The position numbers and the translations under genes are program-made. A stretch of DNA of 64,000 nt, taken from Amycolatopsis vastitatis. Lineage in GTDB: Bacteria; Actinomycetota; Actinomycetes; Mycobacteriales; Pseudonocardiaceae. The stretch spans positions 310,001 to 374,000 of the forward strand of contig NZ_NMUL01000012.1 in the NCBI RefSeq assembly GCF_002234595.1, written 5' to 3'. The notes below the pieces were generated by a model that saw only the letters and a program-made list of their open reading frames with translations, searched no databases and had not been told where the DNA came from. Of this stretch, positions 25,101-32,950 are shown one piece after another. Every line of letters begins with the position of its first letter. The stretch's first letter is position 1.

Positions 25101-26155
25101 GCCCGCCGCTCGGCCTGCTGGCCGAGCTGACCCACCGCTGCCCGCTGCACTGTCCCTATTGCTCCAACCCGGTGGAACTGACCACCCGCGACGCCGAGCT
25201 GTCCACGGCGGACTGGCTGTCGGTGTTCTCCCAGGCCCGCGAGCTGGGCGTGCTTCAGGTGCACATGTCCGGCGGCGAGCCGCTGGCCCGGCCGGACCTG
25301 CCCGAGCTGGTCGCGCACGCGAGCGGGCTCGGCTGCTACGTCAACCTGGTCACCTCCGGGCTCGGCCTGACGTCGTCGCGGCTCGACGACCTCGTCGAGC
25401 GCGGGCTGGCGCACGTCCAGCTGTCGGCGCAGGGCGCGACGCGCGAGCGGGCCGACCTCCTGGCCGGCGCCAAGGCGTTCGACCGGAAGCTCGCCGCGGC
25501 TGCTTCGGTGAAGTCGGCCGGGCTGCCGCTGTCCCTGAACGTGGTCCTGCACCGGCGCAACCACGATCAGCTCGCCGGGATCATCGAGCTGGCCGAGCGG
25601 ATGGGTGCCGACCGGCTGGAACTGGCGAACACGCAGTACTACGGCTGGGCACTGCGCAACCGGGACGCGCTCATGCCGACTCCGGCGCAGCTCGCCGCGG
25701 CCGAGCCGGTGGTGCGCGCGGCCATTGCCCGATTGCGGGGCACGATGGAGATCGTCTACGTCGTCGCCGACTACTACGAGCCGTATCCCAAGCCGTGCAT
25801 GTACGGGTGGGGCGCGCGGCAGCTGACCGTGGCGCCGGACGGCACCGTGCTGCCGTGCCCGGCAGCGTCGGCGATCTCGACGCTTTCGCTCTCGTCCGTG
25901 CGGGACACAACGCTCGCCGAGATCTGGTACCACTCCTCGTCGTTCAACGCCTACCGCGGCGAGGACTGGATGTCCGAGCCCTGCCGCACGTGCGACCGCC
26001 GCGGGCTCGACTTCGGCGGCTGCCGTTGCCAGGCATTCCTGCTCACCGGCGACGCCGCGGCGACCGACCCGGTGTGCTCGCGGTCGCCGCAGCGCGACGT
26101 CGTTGACCTGGTGCTCGCCCGTCCGCCGGCGGTCGGCCTCGTCATGCGCCGGTGA
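25091..26155 (+). CDS. pqqE: Radical SAM PQQ synthase PqqE
   Basis: 354 aa. The CxxxCxxC iron-sulfur motif is C17-C21-C24 (CPLHCPYC), followed by SGGEPLARPDLPEL. The C-terminal SPASM domain has its auxiliary-cluster cysteines in KPCMYGWG, VLPCPAA, and EPCRTCDRRGLDFGGCRCQAF. It forms the C-C bond between Glu and Tyr of PqqA while PqqD holds the peptide. The start overlaps pqqD by 10 bp and the stop overlaps pqqB by 4. Confidence 0.93.
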   Translation: MDVSPPLGLLAELTHRCPLHCPYCSNPVELTTRDAELSTADWLSVFSQARELGVLQVHMSGGEPLARPDLPELVAHASGLGCYVNLVTSGLGLTSSRLDDLVERGLAHVQLSAQGATRERADLLAGAKAFDRKLAAAASVKSAGLPLSLNVVLHRRNHDQLAGIIELAERMGADRLELANTQYYGWALRNRDALMPTPAQLAAAEPVVRAAIARLRGTMEIVYVVADYYEPYPKPCMYGWGARQLTVAPDGTVLPCPAASAISTLSLSSVRDTTLAEIWYHSSSFNAYRGEDWMSEPCRTCDRRGLDFGGCRCQAFLLTGDAAATDPVCSRSPQRDVVDLVLARPPAVGLVMRR

Positions 26156-26985
26156 AGGTGATCCTGCTCGGCACCGCGGCGGGCGGCGGGTGTCCGCAGT
26201 GGAACTGCGCGTGCCGCCTCTGTGTTTCCGGGCTGGTGCCGCGCTCGCAGGACTGCGTCGCGATCAGTGCGGACGGCGTGGGCTGGTACCTGCTCAACTG
26301 CTCGCCGGACATCCGGGCCCAGATCCTCGGGACGCCGGAGCTGCGGGCCGGCCCGGGACCGCGCGAGATCCCGCTGCGGGGTGTGCTGCTCACAGATGCC
26401 GAGCTCGACCACTCGCTGGGCCTGCTGATGCTGCGCGAGGCGGGCGGGCTCCCGGTGTGGGCGCCGGAGCCGGCGTTGTCCGCGCTGTCTCCCTTCCGCA
26501 CCATCGTCGACGGCTACGGCGGCTGGACCTGGTTATCGACCGTTAACATCCCCGGATTGCGCGTCGACGTGCTGCCGGTCAGCGACAAGCGACCGAAGTA
26601 CGTCCCGGCCGGCCCGGACGGCCCGTGGGTGGTCGCCTACCGGATCGAAGACCCGGCGACCGGCGGCGTGCTGGTGTACGCGCCGTGCCTTCGAAGCTGG
26701 CCTCCCGGGTTCGACGCGTTCGTCGCGGACGCGGATCTCGTGCTGCTGGACGGCACGTTCTACGCGCCGGACGAGATGGCCGGCGTCGGCGGACCGGACC
26801 AGCTCGCGATGGGGCACCTGCCGATCACGGCGAGCCTGGCCCGGATCGCCGGGCGGAAGGGTAATTGGGCGTTCACTCACCTCAACAACACGAACCCCGT
26901 GCTGGACCCGGCGACGCCCGAGCACGCGGCTGTCCGGGCCGCCGGAGCCGCGTTGCCGCCAGACGGAACGTCGTACCTGCTTTAG
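26152..26985 (+). CDS. pqqB: PqqB, metallo-beta-lactamase-fold protein
   Basis: 277 aa. The N-terminus KVILLGTAAGGGCPQWNCAC is diagnostic for PqqB. The protein is an iron-dependent hydroxylase acting on the Glu-Tyr derived intermediate. The metal-ligand region appears as LTDAELDHSLGLLMLREAGG. It is slightly shorter than the common 300 aa. Its position as last gene (A-C-D-E-B order) is less usual. The GTG start overlaps pqqE (GTGA). It has a TTA codon at 26533-26535 within the 16-mer shared with the acyltransferase gene. Confidence 0.9.
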   Translation: MKVILLGTAAGGGCPQWNCACRLCVSGLVPRSQDCVAISADGVGWYLLNCSPDIRAQILGTPELRAGPGPREIPLRGVLLTDAELDHSLGLLMLREAGGLPVWAPEPALSALSPFRTIVDGYGGWTWLSTVNIPGLRVDVLPVSDKRPKYVPAGPDGPWVVAYRIEDPATGGVLVYAPCLRSWPPGFDAFVADADLVLLDGTFYAPDEMAGVGGPDQLAMGHLPITASLARIAGRKGNWAFTHLNNTNPVLDPATPEHAAVRAAGAALPPDGTSYLL

Positions 26986-27039
26986 GCCACCGGCCACGAC
27001 CCCCAAATAACTCTTTGGCGGTGGTGGCATACTGGAGGC

Positions 27040-27576
27040 ATGCCCTACGACCACCTCCGGGTCCTGGCCCATCCGCTCCGCCTGCGGATCCTGTCGCTGC
27101 TGACGGGCACCCCGCTGAGCGCGGCCGAGGCAGCGCGTGAACTCGGCGAAACCCAGGCGAACGTGAGCTACCACCTCCGCCGCCTGCACGACGCGGGCCT
27201 GCTGGAGGTGGCGGAAGAGGTCTACATCCGCGGCGGCCGGGCGAAGCGCTACCGCCACGATCCGGCATCCGGCAAGCGCTTGACCAGCCGCGACCCGGCG
27301 GAGGAGAAGCTGGTGACGAAGGCGATCGCGGAAGAGCTGCTCCGCCGGGCGGGGCAGCGCGCCCCGAACCGCCCGGCTTCGCTGACGGACGCGGAGCTGT
27401 CGGTGGACCCGGAGGTGTGGTCGCGGCTGCTGAAGCAGGCGACGGCGTTGAGCCAGGAACTCCACGACGCGGCGCGGCCCCCGAGGTCTCCGGGGACAGT
27501 GCGCGTCAGCGCGAGTGTGGCGCTGTTCGAACTGGCGACCACTGATCGCGCCGTCGCGGTGGAGGAGCTTCCGTGA
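27040..27576 (+). CDS. ArsR-like winged-helix regulator
   Basis: 178 aa. The N-terminal winged HTH (about residues 3-75; LRVLAHPLRLRILSLLTGTPLSAAEAARELGETQANVSYHLRRLHDAGLL) is ArsR type. No metal-binding cysteines are seen, and the C-terminal half is helical, so it senses something other than a metal. It is coupled to the MFS exporter (GTGA overlap at 27573), so it probably controls efflux. A small inverted repeat CCAAA-TAACTC-TTTGG at 27003-27018, 22 bp upstream, is a possible operator. Confidence 0.87.
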   Translation: MPYDHLRVLAHPLRLRILSLLTGTPLSAAEAARELGETQANVSYHLRRLHDAGLLEVAEEVYIRGGRAKRYRHDPASGKRLTSRDPAEEKLVTKAIAEELLRRAGQRAPNRPASLTDAELSVDPEVWSRLLKQATALSQELHDAARPPRSPGTVRVSASVALFELATTDRAVAVEELP

Positions 27577-28805
27577 CCACGTCACTGCTCGCCCCGCTGC
27601 GGGAAGCTCGCTTCCGCGCCCTCGTCACCGGGCGGACGTTCGCCTTTTTCGCCAATGCCGTCGCGCCGTTCGCGCTCGCGTTCGCGGTGGTCGACCTCAC
27701 CGGGTCGGCCGTCGACCTCGGCGTCGTCGTCGGGGCGCGGTCGCTCGCCAACGTGCTGCTCGTCCTGTTCGGCGGGATGCTGGCCGACCGGCTGCCGCGG
27801 TCGGTGATCCTGCAGGGCACCGAAACCGCCGCCGCCCTCACGCAGGCGGCCATCGCCGCGAGTGTTCTCGGTGGATTCGCGTCCGTACCGCTGCTGGTCG
27901 GGCTCAGCCTGGTCAACGGGGCCGTCTCGGCGATCTCGCTGCCCGCCGCCGCTTCGCTCACGCCGTTGACCGTGCCCGGACCGCTGCTCGCCCAGGCGAA
28001 CGCACTGGTCCGGCTGCTGTCGAACGCCGGCCGCATCGCCGGCGCCGGCCTCGCCGGGGTCCTCGTCGCCTTCGCGGGTTCGGGTTGGGCACTCGCCGGG
28101 AATGCCGTGCTGTTCCTCGCCGCCGCGCTGGCGTACAGGCGGATCCGGCTGCCGCCCGGCGAACGAGTCCCCGGCCGCCGTCCGCTCGCCGATCTCGCCG
28201 AAGGCTGGCGCGAGTTCCGCGCCCGGTCCTGGGTGTGGCTCGTGGTGCTGCAGTTCATGATCGTCAACGCGGTCATAGCGGGCGCGCTGCTGGTGATCGG
28301 CCCGCTGGTCGCCGACGGCACCTTCGGCCGCACCGGCTGGGGCCTCGCGCTGGCCGTGCAAACGGCCGGGTCCCTGGTCGGCGGCGTCATCGCCGCGCAC
28401 TGGCAACCACGGCGGATGCTGCTGACCGGCGTCGCGCTCGTCATGGCCCAGGCGCTGCCGATGCTGGCCCTCGGCGAAACGCCGTACCTGCTGCCACTGC
28501 TGGCGGCGATGTTCCTTTCGGGCGTGACGATCGAGCAGTTCGCCGTCGCGTGGGACGTGTCGCTGCAGGAAAACATCCCGCAGGACAAACTCGCCCGCGT
28601 CTACTCCTACGACATGCTCGGCTCGTTCGTCGCGATGCCGCTCGGCCAGATCACCGCCGGCCCGCTGGCGGAGCACGCCGGCCGCGAGGCGACGCTGCTC
28701 GGAGGCGCGGCACTCGTCGTCGGCGCGACGGCGCTCGTGGCGTGCAGCCCGCAGGTGCGAACCCTGGTCCGGCGCGCGCCGGTCAGCCCGGACGCACCAG
28801 GATGA
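27573..28805 (+). CDS. MFS transporter (MFS_3-type exporter)
   Basis: 410 aa with 12 predicted membrane helices. The loop 2-3 signature GGMLADRLPRS (G-x3-D-R-x-G-R-like) and LREARFRALVTGRTFAFFANAVAPFALAFAVVDLTGS at the N-terminus match the MFS_3/enterobactin-exporter-like branch common in actinomycete drug efflux. The GTG start overlaps its ArsR partner. Its last 23 bp overlap the convergent MaoC gene. The exported compound is unknown. Confidence 0.87.
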   Translation: MTTSLLAPLREARFRALVTGRTFAFFANAVAPFALAFAVVDLTGSAVDLGVVVGARSLANVLLVLFGGMLADRLPRSVILQGTETAAALTQAAIAASVLGGFASVPLLVGLSLVNGAVSAISLPAAASLTPLTVPGPLLAQANALVRLLSNAGRIAGAGLAGVLVAFAGSGWALAGNAVLFLAAALAYRRIRLPPGERVPGRRPLADLAEGWREFRARSWVWLVVLQFMIVNAVIAGALLVIGPLVADGTFGRTGWGLALAVQTAGSLVGGVIAAHWQPRRMLLTGVALVMAQALPMLALGETPYLLPLLAAMFLSGVTIEQFAVAWDVSLQENIPQDKLARVYSYDMLGSFVAMPLGQITAGPLAEHAGREATLLGGAALVVGATALVACSPQVRTLVRRAPVSPDAPG

Positions 28806-29232
28806 AGTTCAGCAGGCTGGCGCTGAACACGATTTCGCCGCCGTCCTCGACGAGCTCGACGCGGGTGCGCACCAGTCCCCGGTCGGGCTTCGAACGGGAG
28901 CGCCGAGCCTCGGTCACGGTGGCCCGCAGCCGCAGCACGGCACCCGGACGCACCGGACGCGGCCAGCGCAGCTCGTCGACACCCGGGCTGCCCAGACTGG
29001 AGACAGCGGACAGATAGTGGTCCGCGTACAGCCGCATCATCAGGCTCGCCGTGTGCCAGCCGCTGGCGATCAGCCCGCCGAACGGACCGCCCGCCGCCGA
29101 GGCCGGGTCGGCGTGGAAGTCCTGCGGGTCGTAGCGCCGGGCGAACTCGACGATCTCGGCCTCGGTCACCGCGACGCTGCCGCACTCGTAGGTGACGCCC
29201 CGGACGTAGTCCTCGAAATAGCGATCAGTCAC
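28783..29232 (-). CDS. MaoC-like hot-dog dehydratase
   Basis: 149 aa single hot-dog domain. The hydratase 2 motif region YDPQDFHADP (about residues 34-43; Asp and His of the catalytic pair) is intact, followed by FGGLIASGWHTASLMMRL, typical of MaoC. It probably hydrates an enoyl-CoA or related thioester. GTG start at 29232. It diverges from an ArsR-like gene across 64 bp that hold a perfect 11-bp inverted repeat. Its end overlaps the convergent MFS gene by 23 bp. Confidence 0.87.
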   Translation of the reverse strand: MTDRYFEDYVRGVTYECGSVAVTEAEIVEFARRYDPQDFHADPASAAGGPFGGLIASGWHTASLMMRLYADHYLSAVSSLGSPGVDELRWPRPVRPGAVLRLRATVTEARRSRSKPDRGLVRTRVELVEDGGEIVFSASLLNFILVRPG

Positions 29233-29249
29233 GGCCGCAGGGTGCCACA

Positions 29250-29279
29250 GGAACAGTTCGATCCGGAGCGAACTGTTCC
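29250..29279. promoter_or_regulatory. Perfect inverted repeat, putative ArsR operator
   Basis: GGAACAGTTCG (29250-29260) and its exact inverse complement CGAACTGTTCC (29269-29279) are 8 bp apart, between the divergent MaoC and ArsR-like genes. Position and symmetry indicate the operator of the ArsR-like protein (inference). Confidence 0.6.
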
Positions 29280-29296
29280 GCGGCTACGCTGACGCG

Positions 29297-29974
29297 ATGT
29301 CCGCCGAGCCCGACATCGCGTCGGTCGCCCATGCCATCGGCGAGCCGGCACGAGCGGCCATGCTGCTGCAGCTGATGGACGGCGACGCGCACACCGCCCG
29401 GGCGTTGGCGGCGGTCGCCGGGATCGCGCCGTCCACGGCGAGTTCGCACCTGCGCCGCCTGAGCGAGGCGGGTCTCGTCGAGGTGGCCGAAGCGGGCCGG
29501 CGACGCCTCCACCGGCTCGCCGGCCCGGAGGTGGCTCAGCTGGTGGAGGCCTTGGCGGCACTCGCCCCACCCCGGCTGCCGGAACGGCTCCAGCCCGACC
29601 GGCGCGCCGGGCCGCTGCTGCACGCCCGCGCGTGTTACGGCCACCTCGCCGGGCAGCTGGGCATCGACTTCGCCGCGGCGCTGCGCGAGGACGGAGTCGT
29701 CGGCGACCTCACGCCAGGCGAGACGGGCGTGCTGCACACTTTCGACCACCCGCTGCTGGCGGCACTGGGCATCGGCGAGCTACCGGACACCGGCCCCGCC
29801 GTGCGTGGGTGCCTGGACTGGTCCCACGGGACCGTGCACCTCGCGGGAGCGCTGGGGACGGCACTGCTGAGGGCTCTGCTCGGCGCGGGCTGGGTGCGCC
29901 GCCGCTCAGGGGGAAGGGCCTTGCGCATCACCGAAGCCGGACGGCACCGGCTCGGCGAACTCGGCCTCGTCTAA
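29297..29974 (+). CDS. ArsR/helix-turn-helix regulator with C-terminal sensor
   Basis: 225 aa. A winged HTH of ArsR type is at about residues 5-80 (VAHAIGEPARAAMLLQLMDGDAHTARALAAVAGIAPSTASSHLRRLSEAGLV). The rest is a 140-aa C-terminal domain with ARACYGHLAGQLGIDFAAAL and CLDWSHGTVHLAGALGTALL, a block seen in ArsR-like proteins of the YceI/CmtR-neighbour type in actinomycetes. No clear metal site is seen beyond isolated Cys and His. It is divergent from the MaoC gene, its likely target. Confidence 0.82.
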   Translation: MSAEPDIASVAHAIGEPARAAMLLQLMDGDAHTARALAAVAGIAPSTASSHLRRLSEAGLVEVAEAGRRRLHRLAGPEVAQLVEALAALAPPRLPERLQPDRRAGPLLHARACYGHLAGQLGIDFAAALREDGVVGDLTPGETGVLHTFDHPLLAALGIGELPDTGPAVRGCLDWSHGTVHLAGALGTALLRALLGAGWVRRRSGGRALRITEAGRHRLGELGLV

Positions 29975-30155
29975 GGCTTGCCCTCGGGCCTCCTGCTCGG
30001 GCTCGCCGACAACTCCCTGCCTACCGAGGCCGTCCTGCGCAGCTTCCCCGGCACCGCTGCCTGACGTGGTCGAAGCCTCCTGCGCGACCTCGCTGACACT
30101 CCTGTCCGACGTGACCTCATCGCGAACGCATTGCCGCTACCGGACCACGCGTTCT
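29975..30155. other. Intergenic stretch with a possible gene remnant
   Basis: Between the ArsR-like gene and the small hypothetical gene, one frame (29978-30064) reads 28 codons of transporter-like sequence ending LLLGLADNSLPTEAVLRS and a stop, without a start or ribosome site. It may be the tail of a lost gene. I see no hairpin or RNA gene here. Confidence 0.25.
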
Positions 30156-30413
30156 CTACCGGCCCACCCGGGGTCCTGACGTCAGGTCGCGGTGGCCGTC
30201 GAGGCGCCACCAGTTCTCCAGCGTCTCGCGCAGCGCCTTCAGCAGCTCGCCGCCCGTTTCCAGCGGGACCAGCGCGGCCTTGCCGTCGTCCACCCTCAGC
30301 GCCGCGGCCAGCCGGTCGCCCTGCTCGATCAGGCCGACCACCACCCTGGTCGGTTTCCCGGTGACGTCGACGGTCGGGATGGCTCGTTCGTAGCGCCAGC
30401 CTTGAGCGTTCAC
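30156..30413 (-). CDS. Hypothetical protein (85 aa)
   Basis: Small soluble protein from the GTG at 30413. The readable, evenly composed sequence (GWRYERAIPTVDVTGKPTRV, then GDRLAAALRVDDGKAALVPLETGGELLKALRETLENWW) looks like a real folded domain, but I do not recognise a family. It follows the amidase gene by 58 bp on the same strand, so it could be the last member of that operon. The last ten residues are low quality, and the end may be a shifted frame. Confidence 0.5.
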   Translation of the reverse strand: MNAQGWRYERAIPTVDVTGKPTRVVVGLIEQGDRLAAALRVDDGKAALVPLETGGELLKALRETLENWWRLDGHRDLTSGPRVGR

Positions 30414-30471
30414 CCGGCCGACAGTGGCACAGCTTTCCCCGTCGCGGACCGGGGTTCACCCTCAAGTGTGG

Positions 30472-31854
30472 TCAGGCGGCGACCCAGGGCCGCACTTCCT
30501 CCAGGAGCTTCGCCACGGCCAGCACCAGGTCGTCCGAGTGCCGCGGCCCGACGATCTGCAGGCCGACCGGCAGCCCCGCCGACGTGCGGCCGGCCGGCAC
30601 GCTGATCGCCGGCTGCTGGGTCATGTTGAACGGGTACGTGAACGGCGTCCACTCCGGCCACTCGCTCAGCCCGCTGCCCGGCGGCACGTCGTGTCCCGCC
30701 TCGAACGCCGCGATCGGGACGGTCGGGGTGATCAGCACGTCGTAGCGGGTGTGGAACTGGCCCATCAGGATGCCCAGCGCGGCCCGCTCGGCGGTGGCGT
30801 CGAGGTAGTCGCTCGCCGTCCACGTCCGGCCCAGCTCCCAGACCTTGCGCAGGCCGGGGTCGGTCCGTTCTTCGGAACCCGGCGGGAACGTGTCGAGCAG
30901 CTTCGCCGCACCCGAAGACCACAGGATGTCGAACGCCGGCTTCGGGTCGGCGAACCCGGGGTCGGTTTCCTCGATGTGCAGGCCCGCGTCCCCCAGCGCG
31001 CGGACCGCCGCCGCGACGATCGCGGCCACCTCCGGGTCGACGTCGACGTAGCCGAGTGTCGGCGAGAACGCCGCGATCAGGCCGCGCACGTCCCGCCGGA
31101 CCGCCTCGCGGAACGACGCCACCGGCGGCGCCAGCGCGGACGGGTCGCGGGGGTCCGGCATCGACAGCACGTCCAGCAACAGTGCGGTGTCGTCGACCGA
31201 CCGCGCCATCGGGCCGGCGTGCGAGAGCGGGCCGAACGGGCTCGCCGGGTAGAGCGGGATCCGGCCGTGGGTCGGCTTGAGCCCGACGATCCCGCAGAAC
31301 GACGCCGGGATCCGCACCGAGCCGCCGCCGTCGGTGCCGACGGACAGCTCGCCCATCCCGGCCGCGACGGCCGCGGCGCTGCCGCCGCTCGACCCGCCCG
31401 CCGTCTTCGACGGATCGGCCGGGTTGCGCGTGATGCCGCACAGCGGGCTGTCGGTCACGCCCTTCCACGCGATCTCGGGCGTGGTCGTCTTGCCCAGCAG
31501 CACCAGGCCGGCCTCGCGCATCCGCGCGGCGACCGGGCTGTCGACGTCCCACGGCTGGTCCGGGCTGATGCTCTTCGAACCCCGGACGGTCGGCCAGCCC
31601 TGGGTGAGGAACATGTCCTTGATCGACGCGGGCACGCCGTCGAGCCAGCCGATCGGGTTGCCGTCCCGCCAGCGGATCTCGGACGCTTTGGCCTGCTCCA
31701 GCGCCCGGTCGGCGTCGACGAGGCAGTAGGCGTTGCACTCGCCGTCGCGGGTTTCGATGGCCTGCAGCGCGCTCTGCGTCGCCTCGATCGGTGACAGCTC
31801 ACCGGTCGCGTAGGCGGCGACGAGTTCGCTGGCGGTCAGCATCCTGTCGTTCAT
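30472..31854 (-). CDS. Amidase (amidase signature family)
   Basis: 460 aa. The amidase-signature block GGSSGGSAAAVAAGMG, followed by GTDGGGSVRIPASFCGIVGLKPT, holds the two catalytic serines. The catalytic lysine is in GVPASIKDMF near residue 79, completing the Ser-cisSer-Lys triad. It hydrolyses a carboxamide to acid and ammonia; a specific substrate is not evident. Its ATG overlaps the stop of the dehydrogenase (ATGA), so both share the operator at 32876-32889. It is the first nitrogen-releasing enzyme of this regulon. Confidence 0.9.
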   Translation of the reverse strand: MNDRMLTASELVAAYATGELSPIEATQSALQAIETRDGECNAYCLVDADRALEQAKASEIRWRDGNPIGWLDGVPASIKDMFLTQGWPTVRGSKSISPDQPWDVDSPVAARMREAGLVLLGKTTTPEIAWKGVTDSPLCGITRNPADPSKTAGGSSGGSAAAVAAGMGELSVGTDGGGSVRIPASFCGIVGLKPTHGRIPLYPASPFGPLSHAGPMARSVDDTALLLDVLSMPDPRDPSALAPPVASFREAVRRDVRGLIAAFSPTLGYVDVDPEVAAIVAAAVRALGDAGLHIEETDPGFADPKPAFDILWSSGAAKLLDTFPPGSEERTDPGLRKVWELGRTWTASDYLDATAERAALGILMGQFHTRYDVLITPTVPIAAFEAGHDVPPGSGLSEWPEWTPFTYPFNMTQQPAISVPAGRTSAGLPVGLQIVGPRHSDDLVLAVAKLLEEVRPWVAA

Positions 31855-32849
31855 CCGGCTCCCTGGTTCCCCGACGGCACGTAGCCGAGCGTCTTGTCGA
31901 CGACATTGCGCAGCGGCTCCCCAGCGCGCCAGCGGCGGAAGTTCTCGGTGAACACCTCGACCAGCGTGGTCCGCCAGCCGACGAAGTCACCGGACATGTG
32001 CGGCGAAATCAGCACGCCGGGCATGGTCCACAACGGGCTGTCCGGCGGCAGCGGCTCGGTGTCGAACACGTCGAGCGCGGCCCCGGCGATGGTCCGGTTC
32101 TCGAGCGCCGCGACCAGGTCGGACGTCACCACCAGCTCGCCCCGGCCGACGTTGACGAACCGTGCGGACGGCTTCATCGCGGCGAACGCCCGCGCGTCGA
32201 ACATGCCCTTGGTGTGCTCGGTCAGCGGCGCGACGGCGACGACGTAGTCGGCGTGCGGCAGGAACTCCGCGAGCCGCGCGGACTCGTGGACGACACCGAA
32301 GTCCGGGTCACCGATGCGTTCGCGACGCCCGGCACCGCTGACCTGCATCCCGGCCGCGCGCAGCAGCCGCGCGATGGCCCGGCCGATCGGCCCGGTACCG
32401 ACGACGACCACCTCACGTCCGGCGATCCGCTCGCTCTCCCGGTGCAGCCAGCGGCCCTCGCGCTGCAGGTCGTGTGACCGCGCGAAGTCCTTCGCGAAGG
32501 CGAGCACCACGCCCAGTACGTACTCCGCGATGGCGTCGTCGAAGACGCCCCGCGAGTTCGTCAGGACGACGTCGCTCTCCCGCAGCCCGGGGAACAGCAC
32601 CGGGTCGACGCCCGCGCTGGCGATGTGCAGCCAGCGCAGCCGGTCGGCCGCGTGCCACGCACCCGGCACCGCGGTGGAGAGGAAGTCGTAGACGAAGAGG
32701 GCGTCCGCTCCGGACAACGCTTCGGCCAGGCCTGCCGCATCCGTGTAACGCACGACCGCCCCGGATTCGACAGCACGCATGTCCGGTGGGCGGGACTCGC
32801 CACAGAGCACTGCCAGGACGGGAGCTTCCCGGTCTTCCGAGGCGATCAC
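31851..32849 (-). CDS. D-isomer-specific 2-hydroxyacid dehydrogenase
   Basis: 332 aa. The nucleotide motif VVVGTGPIGRAIARLL is at about residue 145, and the catalytic Arg-Glu-His set is NVGRGELV, FDTEPLP and SPHMSG. It interconverts a 2-oxo acid and a D-2-hydroxy acid with NAD(P)H. The GTG at 32849 was chosen because frame upstream runs through the operator and promoter region shared with the opposite gene. The operator TTGTCAACAA lies 29 bp upstream. It overlaps the amidase by 4 bp. Confidence 0.87.
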   Translation of the reverse strand: MIASEDREAPVLAVLCGESRPPDMRAVESGAVVRYTDAAGLAEALSGADALFVYDFLSTAVPGAWHAADRLRWLHIASAGVDPVLFPGLRESDVVLTNSRGVFDDAIAEYVLGVVLAFAKDFARSHDLQREGRWLHRESERIAGREVVVVGTGPIGRAIARLLRAAGMQVSGAGRRERIGDPDFGVVHESARLAEFLPHADYVVAVAPLTEHTKGMFDARAFAAMKPSARFVNVGRGELVVTSDLVAALENRTIAGAALDVFDTEPLPPDSPLWTMPGVLISPHMSGDFVGWRTTLVEVFTENFRRWRAGEPLRNVVDKTLGYVPSGNQGAG

Positions 32850-32850
32850 G

Positions 32851-32878
32851 TTGACACGGTAAAAGTCACTCGTATGAT
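32851..32878 (+). promoter_or_regulatory. Sigma-70-like promoter TTGACA-N16-TATGAT
   Basis: A consensus -35 (32851-32856) and near-consensus -10 (32873-32878) point toward the isomerase-like gene at 32951. The -10 overlaps the palindrome at 32876-32889, so a protein bound there would block transcription. Such an A+T-rich promoter is rare in this GC-rich window. Confidence 0.65.
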
Positions 32879-32889
32879 TGTCAACAATC
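32876..32889. promoter_or_regulatory. GntR operator site 1, GATTGTCAACAATC
   Basis: Arms GATTGT and ACAATC flank CA. It contains TTGTCAACAA, which recurs exactly at 38476-38485 and, with G in the centre, at 33719-33728. The form fits FCD-type GntR operators (TNGTNNACNA). It sits between the divergent dehydrogenase/amidase and isomerase genes. The GntR at 34500 is the likely ligand. Confidence 0.7.
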
Positions 32890-32950
32890 CGAGGAACGAC
32901 CCCCGGAGCACCGGACGTGTCACGCACAGACGTATTCCGGAGGCTGAGCC

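Noticed and set aside
29978..30064. 28-codon open stretch after the ArsR-like gene as a gene
   Set aside because: No start or ribosome site; kept only as a possible remnant.
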